A stretch of DNA of 64,000 nucleotides, taken from contig NZ_CP053442.1 in the NCBI RefSeq assembly GCF_000769405.2, positions 62,001-126,000 on the forward strand, written 5' to 3'. The notes under the pieces are model-generated. The model worked only from the letters and a program-made list of their open reading frames with translations, searched no databases and was not told where the DNA came from. Numbering within the stretch: position 1 is the stretch's first letter; every line of letters begins with the position of its first letter. The position numbers and the translations under genes are program-made. Source of the DNA: Rhizobium brockwellii (GTDB lineage Bacteria > Pseudomonadota > Alphaproteobacteria > Rhizobiales > Rhizobiaceae). Shown piece after piece: positions 46,405 to 55,519 of this stretch.

Positions 46405-46419
46405 GATAGTTTTTCTATC
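46405..46419. promoter_or_regulatory. Candidate LysR regulator site
   Basis: GATAG-TTTTT-CTATC is a perfect 5-bp inverted repeat with AT-rich centre, immediately upstream of the LysR start and 78 bp before the SDR start. It is shorter than a classic T-N11-A box, so this is tentative. Confidence 0.35.
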
Positions 46420-46496
46420 TCTTGAACGAAGCAGAAGCGATATTTTATTTACGATCCATTGCTCCGAAAGATGGCCCGACCATATGAGGAGATGAA

Positions 46497-47282
46497 ATGG
46501 ATTTCGGCCTGAAGGACAAGACGGCCCTGGTGCTTGGCGCCGGCGGCGGACTGGGCAGCGCGATTGCCGTCAAACTTGCGCGCGAAGGCGCCAGAATTGC
46601 CGCAGCGGATATAGATCTCGCCGCCGCTGAGAAGACCGCGGCTTCGGTTGAATCCGAAGGCGGTAAAGCGCTGGCGCTGCAATGGGACCTTTCCGATCTC
46701 AGATCGATCGATGCGCGTGTCGCTGCAATCGAGCGCCAGTTCGGACCGGTCGATATCCTTATCAACAATACCGGCGGCCCACCGCCGACCACCGTCTCCG
46801 GCCAGGATCCGACGCTCTGGAACCAGTATTTCCAAAGCATGGTCCTCTCCGTCATCGCCATTACCGATCGCGTGCTGCCTGAGATGCGGGCGCGCAAATG
46901 GGGGCGCATCGTCACCTCGACCTCGTCGGGCGTGGTCGCGCCGATCCCCCATCTCGGCATCTCCAACGCGTTGCGCCTGTCATTGGTCGGCTGGTCGAAA
47001 ACGCTGGCGCGCGAGGTCGGACGCGACGGCATCACCGTCAACATCGTCCTGCCGGGCCGGATCGCCACCGGCCGCATCACCTTCCTCGACGAGCAGAAGG
47101 CCAAACGCGAAAGTCGCTCCATCGATGACGTCGTCGCAGAAAGCACCGGCAGCATTCCGCTCGGCCGCTATGGCCGGCCGGAAGAATATGGCAATGTCGT
47201 CACCTTCCTGGCGAGCGAACCTGCCTCCTATCTCACCGGATCGGTGATCCGCGTCGATGGCGGCATGATCCAGAGCATCTGA
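46497..47282 (+). CDS. SDR-family protein with substituted YxxxK active site
   Basis: The 261-residue Rossmann protein has a cofactor motif VLGAGGGLGSA (12-22), DILINNTGG, and the C-terminal YLTGSVIRVDGG typical of FabG-like SDRs. The catalytic serine region TSTSSGVVAPIP is present, but where YxxxK is expected the sequence reads ISNALR, so both Tyr and Lys are lost. A similar SNALR segment occurs in a branch annotated only as SDR. It may be a non-oxidoreductase, or use other residues. It is divergent from LysR and 27 bp upstream of the RraA-family gene. The ribosome-binding site is AGGAG. Confidence 0.85.
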   Translation: MDFGLKDKTALVLGAGGGLGSAIAVKLAREGARIAAADIDLAAAEKTAASVESEGGKALALQWDLSDLRSIDARVAAIERQFGPVDILINNTGGPPPTTVSGQDPTLWNQYFQSMVLSVIAITDRVLPEMRARKWGRIVTSTSSGVVAPIPHLGISNALRLSLVGWSKTLAREVGRDGITVNIVLPGRIATGRITFLDEQKAKRESRSIDDVVAESTGSIPLGRYGRPEEYGNVVTFLASEPASYLTGSVIRVDGGMIQSI

Positions 47283-47309
47283 CAGAAATCGAATTGGAAC
47301 CGAATACCG

Positions 47310-48008
47310 ATGTCCCTCAGCGCTGAAGCGATAGCAACCCTCAAGGCCGTCTCGACGGCGACCCTGACGACCGTTCTTCTGAAGAAGGGCCTGCGGAACG
47401 TCTGGATCCGCGGCGCCGTTCCCCTGAAGCCCGGCCAGCCGCGCATCGTCGGCCCGGCGTTCACCTTGCGCTTCGTGCCGACCCGCGAGGATCTGGCGAC
47501 GCCGGCATCCTGGGCCTCGCCGATCTCGACGCGCGCCGCGATCGAGGCGATGCCGGAAGGCTGTGTCGCCGTCGTCGATGCGATGGGCGTCACCGATGCC
47601 GGCATCTTCGGCGATATCCTCTGTGCCCGCATGCAGAAGAGAGGCGTTGCCGCACTCGTCACCGACGGCGTCGTGCGCGACCTTGCCGGCGTGCTCGATG
47701 CCAACCTGCCGGTCTGGTGCCGCGGCGTCGCAGCACCCCCTTCGGTCGCCGGCCTCACCTTCGTCGCCTGGCAGCAGCCGATCGGCTGTGGCGGCGTTGC
47801 GGTCTTTCCTAACGACATCATCGTCGTCGACCAGGACGGCGCGGTGCTGATCCCAGCGGATCTGCTCGAGGCGGTGCTTGATGAAGCGCCGGAACAGGAG
47901 CGCATGGAAGCCTGGATCATGACCAGGATCGACGAAGGCGTACCGCTGCCCGGCCTCTACCCGATGAACGCCGAAACAAAGGCGCTCTACGAGGCCTCAA
48001 AGAAATAG
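47310..48008 (+). CDS. RraA/HMG-aldolase-family protein
   Basis: The 232-residue protein matches the RraA/class II pyruvate aldolase fold: VSTATLTTVLLKKGLRNVWI near the N-terminus, then FGDILCARMQKRGVAALVTDGVVRDL, whose Gly-Asp...Arg-Asp set binds the divalent metal and pyruvyl group in 4-hydroxy-4-methyl-2-oxoglutarate aldolase. It ends with NDIIVVDQDGAVLIP. As part of an SDR operon under LysR control it is more likely a catabolic aldolase or oxaloacetate decarboxylase than an RNase E inhibitor (inference). Confidence 0.87.
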   Translation: MSLSAEAIATLKAVSTATLTTVLLKKGLRNVWIRGAVPLKPGQPRIVGPAFTLRFVPTREDLATPASWASPISTRAAIEAMPEGCVAVVDAMGVTDAGIFGDILCARMQKRGVAALVTDGVVRDLAGVLDANLPVWCRGVAAPPSVAGLTFVAWQQPIGCGGVAVFPNDIIVVDQDGAVLIPADLLEAVLDEAPEQERMEAWIMTRIDEGVPLPGLYPMNAETKALYEASKK

Positions 48009-48031
48009 GCTCCAGGCCAGGCGGATCGAGG

Positions 48032-48060
48032 AGGGCCGCGGCTTCGCGGCCCTTTTGCTT
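48032..48060. terminator. Intrinsic terminator between convergent operons
   Basis: The hairpin AGGGCCGCG-GCTT-CGCGGCCCT is a perfect 9-bp GC-rich stem followed by TTTTGCTTT on the plus strand. It ends the SDR-RraA transcript and lies 10 bp before the stop of the convergent deaminase gene. Confidence 0.9.
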
Positions 48061-48070
48061 TCGCCCTATC

Positions 48071-49360
48071 TCAATAACGAGGCACGTAATCCAACCCGCT
48101 GTCGATCCGCGCCGGCCGCCCATCCAGCAAAAGCTCGCCGATGCGCGGCGCCGAGCGGGCGATGATCTTGCCGCGGCGGATCACTGCCAGGCGGTTGGGC
48201 TTCAGCCGCAGTGCTTCCAGCGTGTCGCTGGCCTGGAGGATGACGAGGTCGGCGTTGCATCCCTTTTCCAGGCCGTAGTCTGCAAGCCCCATCGTCTTCG
48301 CCGAATTGACGGTCAGCGCGTCGAAGATCTTCTTCTTGTCGTCGATGCCGGCCATCTGCGCGACATGGATTGCCATATGGCCAACCTCCAGCATGTCGCC
48401 CGACCCCATCGAATACCAGGGGTCCATGACGCAGTCGTGCCCGAAGGAGACATTGAGCCCGGCATCCATCAATTCCCGCACGCGGGTCATGCCGCGGCGT
48501 TTCGGATAGGTGTCGTGCCGGCCCTGCAGCATGATGTTGATCAGCGGATTGGGGATGACGTTGATCTCGGCCTCCGCCATCAGCGGAATGAGCTTGGAGA
48601 CGTAGTAATTGTCCATCGAGTGCATCGAGGTCAGATGGGAGCCGGCGACGCGCCCCTGCAAGCCGAAGCGGATGGTTTCCGCAGCCAGCGTCTCGATATG
48701 GCGCGAGAGCGGATCGTCGGTTTCGTCGCAATGGATATCGACCGGCAGGCCGCGACCGGCGGCGATGCGGCAAAGCGCCTCGACCGACGCCGTACCTTCC
48801 CCCATCGTCCGTTCGAAATGGGGAATGCCGCCGACGATATCGACGCCCATGTCGAGGGCGCGGTTGAGCGCATCGATCGCGCCCGGCGATCGGTAATAAC
48901 CATCCTGCGGGAAGGCGACCAGCTGTAGATCGATATAAGGCGCGACCTTCTCGCGCACCTCGATCATCGCCTCGACGGTCACAAGCCTCGGATCACTGGT
49001 ATCGACATGGCTGCGGATGAAGAGCAGGCCCTGGGTGACCGCCAGGTCGCAATAACGCAGCGCACGATCGACCAGTTCCTCCTTCGTCACGATCGGGCGC
49101 AACTCTCCCCAGAGCGCGATGCCCTCGAGCAGGGTGCCGGATACGTTCATGCGCGGCAGGCCGAGCGACAGGGTGGCGTCCATATGGAAATGCGGATCGA
49201 CGAAAGGCGGGCTGACCAGCCGGCCGGTCGCGTCGATTTCTTCCGCCGCCTGCGCCCGGAGATTGGGCTCGACGGCGATGATCTTGCCGCCCTGGATGCC
49301 GATATCGATACCCTTTCGGCCATCGGGGAGATTTGCATTTCTGACGATCAGATCGAACAT
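48071..49360 (-). CDS. Cytosine deaminase-like amidohydrolase (CodA-like)
   Basis: The 429-residue protein has the metal-binding plan of CodA: VDPHFHMD (His57, His59), IHCDETDDP (His210, Glu213), GSHLTSMHSM (His242) and SFGHDCVMDPWYSMG (His308, Asp309). In E. coli CodA the corresponding segments are very similar. Known substrates in this branch include cytosine, isocytosine, creatinine and related heterocycles, so the true substrate is open. It is the last gene of the BMP-type importer operon, 26 bp after the permease. Confidence 0.87.
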   Translation of the reverse strand: MFDLIVRNANLPDGRKGIDIGIQGGKIIAVEPNLRAQAAEEIDATGRLVSPPFVDPHFHMDATLSLGLPRMNVSGTLLEGIALWGELRPIVTKEELVDRALRYCDLAVTQGLLFIRSHVDTSDPRLVTVEAMIEVREKVAPYIDLQLVAFPQDGYYRSPGAIDALNRALDMGVDIVGGIPHFERTMGEGTASVEALCRIAAGRGLPVDIHCDETDDPLSRHIETLAAETIRFGLQGRVAGSHLTSMHSMDNYYVSKLIPLMAEAEINVIPNPLINIMLQGRHDTYPKRRGMTRVRELMDAGLNVSFGHDCVMDPWYSMGSGDMLEVGHMAIHVAQMAGIDDKKKIFDALTVNSAKTMGLADYGLEKGCNADLVILQASDTLEALRLKPNRLAVIRRGKIIARSAPRIGELLLDGRPARIDSGLDYVPRY

Positions 49361-49386
49361 CGGAGCCTCATTGGATGTGGGCGGTT

Positions 49387-50331
49387 TCAGCGTTCGCCGC
49401 GGCGATAGGGCTGCATCAACGCCTGCGGAACGCGGGCGCGGCGGGCCATGACGGCAAGGGCGGCAATGGAAAGGATATAGGGCGTCATCAGAAACAGCTG
49501 ATAGGGCACGAGCCCGCTGAGTGCGGTTTGCAGGCGAAGCTGGAAGGCGTCGAAGAAGGCAAAGAGCAGCGCGCCGAACAGCGCGCGCCCCGGCCGCCAG
49601 GAGGCGAAGACGACGAGCGCTATGCAGATCCAGCCGCGTCCCTGCACCATTGTGGGGAAAAAGCTGTTGAACGCCGACAATGTCAGGAAAGCGCCGCCCA
49701 TTCCCATCAGCGCGCTTCCGGCAATCACCGCGCCGTAGCGCACCTTCATCGGATTGACGCCCTGGGCTTCGGCCGCATGCGGGTTCTCGCCGGTCATGCG
49801 GATTGCAAGGCCGACGGGCGTGCGGAAGATGATGTAGGCCATCAGCAGGGCGATAGTGATTGCCAGATAGGTCGGCGCCGTCTGGGTGAAGAAGGCCGGC
49901 CCGATGAAGGGCAATGTCGAGAGACCGGGAATGGCGATCGGCTGGAACGGCACGATGGTGGGTGGGGTATTGGCAAGCGGCACGATCAGCCGGAAGACAT
50001 AATAGCTGAAGCTGGAGGCAAACAGCGTGACGCCGAGACCGGAGACATGCTGGGAGAGGCCAAGCGTCACCGTCAGGCCTGCATGCAACAGGCCGAAGAC
50101 GCCGCCGGCCACCGCTGCAATCAGCAGGCCGGTCCAGAGATCGGCGCCGTGATAGACCGAAAGCCAGCCGATCATTGCGGCGAAGGTCATGATGCCTTCG
50201 ATGCCGAGATTGAGCACGCCCGCCCGTTCGCAGAGCAGGGCGCCGAGCGTGCCGAAAATCAGCGGCGTGGCGATCCGCAGGATTGCCGCCCAGAGCCCGG
50301 CGGAAGCGATGATGTCGAAGAGCTGCATCAT
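49387..50331 (-). CDS. Nucleoside-type ABC transporter permease (BmpC/NupQ-like)
   Basis: The 314-residue membrane protein begins with IIASAGLWAAILRIATPLIFG and contains the family motif ERAGVLNLGIEGIMTFAAMIGW, followed by helices and a conserved RMTGENPHAAEAQGVNPMKVRY loop. These are typical of the second permease in BmpA/NupABC nucleoside importers. A 4-bp overlap couples it to the other permease. Confidence 0.92.
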   Translation of the reverse strand: MMQLFDIIASAGLWAAILRIATPLIFGTLGALLCERAGVLNLGIEGIMTFAAMIGWLSVYHGADLWTGLLIAAVAGGVFGLLHAGLTVTLGLSQHVSGLGVTLFASSFSYYVFRLIVPLANTPPTIVPFQPIAIPGLSTLPFIGPAFFTQTAPTYLAITIALLMAYIIFRTPVGLAIRMTGENPHAAEAQGVNPMKVRYGAVIAGSALMGMGGAFLTLSAFNSFFPTMVQGRGWICIALVVFASWRPGRALFGALLFAFFDAFQLRLQTALSGLVPYQLFLMTPYILSIAALAVMARRARVPQALMQPYRRGER

Positions 50332-51377
50332 CGCCGGATCCTGTATTGCGTGAAGAACAAGGCGATCAGCATCGTCAGCAGCGACAGGGCCACCGTGACA
50401 TCGGCGATATAGGTCGGGATGCCGAGACCGCGGCTCATGCCGTCCGCCCCCACGAACATGGTGGCGGTGAAAATGGCGGCGAAGACGACACCGAGTGGAT
50501 TGAGGTTGGCGAGCATGGCGACAACAATACCGGCATAACCGAAGCCCGGCGACAGATCGGTCGTCACATAACCCTTGACGCCCATGACCTCGATCGCTCC
50601 CGCCAACCCCGCAAGCCCACCGGAGAGACAGGCGACCTTCACCAACGTTTTGCCGAGCGGGACGCCGGCAAAGACGGCCCCGCCGGGATTGAGACCTGCG
50701 GCGCGCGACTGCATGCCGAACACGGTGCGCGACTGGACGAAATGGACGATGATGGCCAGCCCGATCGCGATCGCAAAGCCGATATGCAGGCGCGAGCGGG
50801 CGACCAGCTTCGGCAGCATGGCGTGATCGCTGACGGATTGCGACTGCGGCCAGCCGAAGGCCAGCGGATCCTTGAGGATGCCGTCGATCAGCATCGAGAC
50901 GAAGAGCACGGCGATGAAATTCAGGAGCAGGCTGGTGACGACCTCATCGACCGAGAAGCGCAGCCTGAGCCAGAGCGGGATCAGGATCAGCACCATGCCG
51001 GCAATGGCGCCGACGAGCAGCAGCAGCGGGATGAGAATGGGAGCGGGAAGATTGCCGAGCAGTTTCGAGCTTGCCGCCGCAACGGCGATGGCGCCGAGAT
51101 AGAACTGGCCCTCAGCGCCGATATTCCAGAGCCGCGCCCGGAAGGCGACGGCGGCAGCAAGCCCCGTCAGCATCAGCGGCGTTGCCCGCGTCAGCGTTTC
51201 GGTCGCCGACAGCCGCGAGCCGAAGGCACTGGTCAGGATGCGCCAATAGGCATCGAACACCGGCGCGCCGGCGATCGATATCAAGATGCCCGAAAGCGCC
51301 AGCGCTGCGATCACCGCGATCACAGGCGTGACGATCAGCAGGTAAAGCGGGCGGTGCTCGCGGCGCTCAAATCGCAT
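50328..51377 (-). CDS. Nucleoside-type ABC transporter permease (BmpB/NupP-like)
   Basis: The 349-residue membrane protein has the characteristic segment LWNIGAEGQFYLGAIA and later SRAAGLNPGGAVFAGVPLGKT, with FGYAGIVVAMLANLNPLGVV. It is the first permease of the nucleoside-like importer. It overlaps the preceding ATPase gene by 11 bp. Confidence 0.92.
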   Translation of the reverse strand: MRFERREHRPLYLLIVTPVIAVIAALALSGILISIAGAPVFDAYWRILTSAFGSRLSATETLTRATPLMLTGLAAAVAFRARLWNIGAEGQFYLGAIAVAAASSKLLGNLPAPILIPLLLLVGAIAGMVLILIPLWLRLRFSVDEVVTSLLLNFIAVLFVSMLIDGILKDPLAFGWPQSQSVSDHAMLPKLVARSRLHIGFAIAIGLAIIVHFVQSRTVFGMQSRAAGLNPGGAVFAGVPLGKTLVKVACLSGGLAGLAGAIEVMGVKGYVTTDLSPGFGYAGIVVAMLANLNPLGVVFAAIFTATMFVGADGMSRGLGIPTYIADVTVALSLLTMLIALFFTQYRIRR

Positions 51378-52899
51378 GGCCGGCCTCTGGGTTTTCCTGC
51401 CATTCGCCGGCCATCATCAGCCCCAGCCTGCGGGCGTCGGCGCTTTCGGCCTCGACGGGCGGAGACAGGCGCCCGCCGACGATTGCCTGTATGCGATCGG
51501 CAAGCGCGATCACCTCGTCGAGGTCTTCCGAGATCAGCAGCACGGCGGTACCCTGCCGGCGGGCTTCGAGCAGGCGTGCGTGGACGGCGGCCACGGCCCC
51601 TTCATCGAGGCCACGCGCGGGCTGCGCCGCGATCAGGATGCGCGGCCGCCGATGCAGATTGCGGCCGAGAATGAGCTTCTGCATATTGCCGCCGGAGAGC
51701 AGCCGGGCGCGAATGGCCGGGCCGCCGCCTCGAACATCGAACCCGTCGATAATCTCCCTGGCAAACGCCATACCCGCTTTGCGGTTGACGAAACCACGGC
51801 GAGAAAACGCCGGCGATGCGATGCGCTCCAGCACGGCGTTTTCCCAGATCGCCATTTCGCCGATCACGCCCTCCTCGTTGCGGTCTTCGGGAATGCGGCC
51901 GATGCCCGCGTCGACGGCATCGCTAACACCAAGATTGCCGATGGCTTCGCCAAACAGCAGCAGGTCGCCGGCGCTGCGCGCCAGCATACCGGAGAGAAGA
52001 TGCGCCAATGTCGCCTGGCCATTGCCTGAAACGCCGATGATGCCGAGGATCTCGCCCTGGTGCAGCTGGAAGCTGATCGACTTCAGCCGATCAATGCCGC
52101 CGGTGCGGACCGTCACATCGGCAGCTTCGAGGGCAACGGCGCCGGGTGTCGACGGCTCGCGCACGGGCCGCGTCACGCGGCGCCCGACCATCAGTTCGGC
52201 GAGCTCCGCCTTGCTGGTTTCCGACGCCTTGCGTTCAGCGACCATCTTGCCGCCGCGCAGGACCACGATGCGGTCGGCAGCCGCCATGACCTCGTCGAGC
52301 TTGTGCGAGATGAAGATCAGCGACAGGCCCTGGCGCGCCATTTCCCTCAGCGTCGTGAACAGCCGTTCGGCCTCGATATTGGTCAGCACCGCCGTCGGCT
52401 CGTCGAGGATCAGGATGCGGGCGTCGTTGTAGAGCGCCTTGAGGATCTCGACTCTCTGCTGCTCGCCGACCGACAGGTCGCCAAGGCGGGCATCCGGATC
52501 AACCTTCAGGCCGAAGCGCTCGGAAATTGCCAAGAGCTTCTTCCGCGCCGCGGACGTTCTTGAGCGCCAGGACCACAGCATTTCCGTGCCGGTCATGACA
52601 TTTTCGAGAACGGTCAGATTGGGTGCGAGCGAAAAATGCTGATGCACCATGCCGACGCCGGCGCGGATCGCCGCACGCGGCTTGCCCTGCGGCACCTCCG
52701 TGCCCTCGATCAGAATGCGGCCGGCATCCGGCATGTAATGGCCGAAAAGGATGCTCATCAGCGTGGTCTTGCCCGCGCCGTTCTCGCCAAGCAGGGCGAC
52801 CACCTCTCCCCTGGCGAGCGTCATGGAAATATCGTCATTGGCGAGATTGTCGCCGAAACGCTTGCTGACGCCGATAATTTCCAGAACAGGCCCGGTCAT
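51367..52899 (-). CDS. Nucleoside-type ABC transporter ATPase with two nucleotide-binding domains (NupA/YufO-like)
   Basis: The 510-residue protein has two ABC domains. The first has Walker A GENGAGKTT (38-46), signature LSVGEQQRVEILKA and Walker B ILILDEPTAVL. The second is degenerate at the P-loop (GVSGNGQAT) but has LSGGNMQKLILGR and a weak Walker B (ILIAAQPARGLD). This asymmetry is normal for BMP-type importers. Start 52899 overlaps the amidase stop by 4 bp; the in-frame sequence up to 52935 belongs to the amidase gene. Confidence 0.93.
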   Translation of the reverse strand: MTGPVLEIIGVSKRFGDNLANDDISMTLARGEVVALLGENGAGKTTLMSILFGHYMPDAGRILIEGTEVPQGKPRAAIRAGVGMVHQHFSLAPNLTVLENVMTGTEMLWSWRSRTSAARKKLLAISERFGLKVDPDARLGDLSVGEQQRVEILKALYNDARILILDEPTAVLTNIEAERLFTTLREMARQGLSLIFISHKLDEVMAAADRIVVLRGGKMVAERKASETSKAELAELMVGRRVTRPVREPSTPGAVALEAADVTVRTGGIDRLKSISFQLHQGEILGIIGVSGNGQATLAHLLSGMLARSAGDLLLFGEAIGNLGVSDAVDAGIGRIPEDRNEEGVIGEMAIWENAVLERIASPAFSRRGFVNRKAGMAFAREIIDGFDVRGGGPAIRARLLSGGNMQKLILGRNLHRRPRILIAAQPARGLDEGAVAAVHARLLEARRQGTAVLLISEDLDEVIALADRIQAIVGGRLSPPVEAESADARRLGLMMAGEWQENPEAGHAI

Positions 52900-54308
52900 G
52901 ACGGTAGTCCTGCAACGGGAAAACGATGCTGCCATCGCCCCTCGGCCTCCAGGCGCCCGGCAAGCGACAGCAGGCGCGGCTCGTGACCCATCGGCGCCAT
53001 GATCTGCACCGGCAGCGGCATGGCATGCTCATCCTGTCCGAAAGGCAGTGTCAAAGCAGGAAAGCCCGAAATATTGGCGAGGCAGGCAAGCGGCGCAAAT
53101 GCCGTCATCCGCTCGAGATGCAGATCCGTGTCGGCATGATCGGACGGAAAGGAGCCGATCGCAAGGGGCGCGGAACACAGCATCGGCATCAGGATGCAAT
53201 CGACCCTGTCGAAGAGTGTCCAGAGCTTACCGCTCACCAGGACGGCCTCGCTCAGCGTGTTCCAAAGCATGGTGGCCGACAGCGCTCGTCCGCGCGCCGC
53301 GAAAGCCTGCGTCAGAGGCTCGGCCCTGCTTTCGTCAAGCGCCGCCGCCTTTATGAGTGCTGCAAGGTTGACGGAGACGATATCCGCGAAGGCGCGGCCG
53401 CTGGCGGTGACACTCCATTCGAACTCGGTCCAACTCAGCGGAACGATCTCGTGCCCGTCGCTCTCGAGAGCTCGAGCCGCATCCCCGATGGCTGCGAGCC
53501 GAGCGCCCTCAGTCGGATAGACTGAGCCGGTATCGACAAGCAGCCCGATCCGCAAACGCCCGTTGTCAATATCGACAGGGGAGGGATCCGCAAAGGGACC
53601 TCGTGAATTGCCGCTCAGCTCGTCGAAAATCAGCGCCGTATCCCGCACCGAACGGCAGACTGCGAGTTCACTCGCAATGCCAGCAAGGTGGTTGCCGAAA
53701 GATGGCCCACCCGGGATGGCGCTGCGCGTCGGCTTCATCCCGACAAGGCCGCAGCAGGCGGCGGGCACGCGGATCGAGCCGCCGGCATCGGTGGCATGCG
53801 CGATCGCGACGATCCCGGCGGCAACCGCTGCCGCCGCACCACCGGATGAGCCGCCCGCGGTTCGTGCCGGATCGAGTGGGTTGCGACAGACAGGTCCGAT
53901 CGCCGGTTCGCTGGCGAGCGATAGGCCGAATTCCGGGCTGGTCGTCAGGCCGAACAGGCAGAAGCCGGCGTCGCGGAAACGGACAGCTAGATCGGAATCC
54001 GCTTCGCCGACCGTTCTTTCGAAAAGACCGGATCCGGCCGTGACCGGTAGCCCGGCAAAGGGGCCGCCAAGATCCTTTGCCAAGGTCGGCACGCCGGCAA
54101 AGGGCCTGGCGGCAAAGCGATCGGGCGCGCTCCGCCGCTCACCGTCCCGGTCGTCGGCCGAGGCAAGGCCCATGGCGGCATCGAGATAGGCGATGGCGCC
54201 GAGCGGCTCCTGCCGCGCAGCTGCCTCAAGGGAAGCCTGCATCGCCTCTGCAGCGCTCACCTTGCCATGGCTGATCGCTGCCGCCAGATCCGTCGCATCG
54301 CCACGCAT
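52896..54308 (-). CDS. Amidase signature-family hydrolase
   Basis: The 470-residue protein has the Ser-cisSer-Lys triad of the family: Lys78 in GVPTLAKDLGGPF, the Gly/Ser-rich TAGGSSGGAAAAV (Ser154/155), and Ser178 in DAGGSIRVPAACCGLVG. Substrates range from simple amides to allophanate and biuret-like compounds. Its position inside a nucleoside-type importer operon, between the receptor and the ATPase, implies it acts on the imported compound or its ring-opened product together with the CodA-like deaminase (inference). Confidence 0.9.
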   Translation of the reverse strand: MRGDATDLAAAISHGKVSAAEAMQASLEAAARQEPLGAIAYLDAAMGLASADDRDGERRSAPDRFAARPFAGVPTLAKDLGGPFAGLPVTAGSGLFERTVGEADSDLAVRFRDAGFCLFGLTTSPEFGLSLASEPAIGPVCRNPLDPARTAGGSSGGAAAAVAAGIVAIAHATDAGGSIRVPAACCGLVGMKPTRSAIPGGPSFGNHLAGIASELAVCRSVRDTALIFDELSGNSRGPFADPSPVDIDNGRLRIGLLVDTGSVYPTEGARLAAIGDAARALESDGHEIVPLSWTEFEWSVTASGRAFADIVSVNLAALIKAAALDESRAEPLTQAFAARGRALSATMLWNTLSEAVLVSGKLWTLFDRVDCILMPMLCSAPLAIGSFPSDHADTDLHLERMTAFAPLACLANISGFPALTLPFGQDEHAMPLPVQIMAPMGHEPRLLSLAGRLEAEGRWQHRFPVAGLPS

Positions 54309-54316
54309 CAGCCGAA

Positions 54317-55303
54317 TTACTTCGGCTCGTCCATCATCTTCGGAACTTCGAAGCTGCCGGCCTTGATCTCCGCCCGCTTGGCTTCCATGGCAGCCTCAGC
54401 CTCGGCGGGTGCGACGCCCTTGACGAAGACGATATCGCTGCCGCCTTCCTTCATCAGGCCGTAGGACGTGTAGTTCCTGCCGACCGGCTTTCCGGCAGCG
54501 ACATCGGCGATCGCAGCGTCCAGGATCGGGCGGAAGTACCACATTGCGTTGGCAAAAACCGTATCCGGATAACGCGGCGTGTAGTCGATCAGCGAGCCGA
54601 CGGACTTGATGCCGCGCTCCTTGGCGGCATCGGCCGTGCCGATGCGCTCGCCGAACAGGATGTCGGCGCCGGCGTCGATCTGGGCAAGACCGGCTTCACG
54701 GGCCTTCGGCGGATCGAAGAAGGTGCCGATGAAGGAGACGAGGTGCTTTGCGTCCGGATTGACCGCCTTGACGCCGGCCGCGAACGCATTGATCAGCATG
54801 TTGACCTCGGGGATCGGAATGGCACCGACCGAACCAACGACATTCGACTTGGTCATCTTGCCCGCCAGCATGCCGGCAAGATAGGCGCCGTCATGGTTCC
54901 AGGTGCCGAAGACGCCGAAATTGTCGCCGGCCTGCTCGCCGCTCGAACCCAGCACGAAAGCGGTATCGGGATAATCGGCCGCGACCTGTCGGGCCTCTTT
55001 CTCCACCGCATAGGCCTCGCCAATGATCAGCTTGTTGCCCTGTTCGGCATATTCGCGCATGGCGCGCGGATAATCGGTGCCGGAGACTCCTTCGGAGAAG
55101 ACATATTCGATCACGCCTTCCTTGGCCGCGTCCTGCAGGGCCTTGTGCAGACAGGAGTTCCAGGCATTTTCCACCGGCGACGCATGAATGCCGGCAACCT
55201 TCAGCGGCGCAGCCGCCCTTGCCAGCGGGGCAAAGCCGCTGACCCCAAGCGCAATGCCGGACGCGATCACTGCCCGGCGTGAAATCAGGATATCTTTGGT
55301 CAT
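54317..55303 (-). CDS. BMP/PnrA-family ABC substrate-binding protein, Tat-type signal
   Basis: The 328-residue protein begins with a twin-arginine-like leader (ISRRAVIASGIALGVSGF, cleavage near ARAAA) and the BMP-family pattern: LKVAGIHASPVENAWNSC, EYVFSEGVSG, GDNFGVFGTWNHDGAYLAGMLAG and NPDAKHLVSFIGTFFDPPKA. Family members bind purine nucleosides and related compounds. Start 55303 gives the signal directly; the in-frame extension to 55372 is unsupported. It is the first gene of a six-gene operon. Confidence 0.92.
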   Translation of the reverse strand: MTKDILISRRAVIASGIALGVSGFAPLARAAAPLKVAGIHASPVENAWNSCLHKALQDAAKEGVIEYVFSEGVSGTDYPRAMREYAEQGNKLIIGEAYAVEKEARQVAADYPDTAFVLGSSGEQAGDNFGVFGTWNHDGAYLAGMLAGKMTKSNVVGSVGAIPIPEVNMLINAFAAGVKAVNPDAKHLVSFIGTFFDPPKAREAGLAQIDAGADILFGERIGTADAAKERGIKSVGSLIDYTPRYPDTVFANAMWYFRPILDAAIADVAAGKPVGRNYTSYGLMKEGGSDIVFVKGVAPAEAEAAMEAKRAEIKAGSFEVPKMMDEPK

Positions 55304-55519
55304 TGATTGTTCCCCTTTTTTACCATTTGGTTCAAAAATCATAGTAGCGCCCAAAAATGTGTCAAGCAGCAAACAGGCTTAAAAATCAGGCTGTTCGACC
55401 CGTGCTCGCCGCCGGCTCGTCGAAGCGCGGAGGCGATGGGCTGGATTTACAAGGTGTTATGTCTTGGCGTGACGACGTCGGCAGGATATGCAAGTATCAT
55501 TGGGGTTGGGGGACATGAA
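55304..55519. promoter_or_regulatory. Divergent intergenic region
   Basis: This 216-bp stretch lies between the BMP-receptor gene (minus) and the phospholipid cassette (plus). The part next to 55303 is AT-rich (about 55304-55400) and probably carries the importer promoter. I found no clear operator or riboswitch; in-frame ATG at 55436 for the plus-strand gene is possible but poorly spaced from its GGAGG. Confidence 0.4.
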
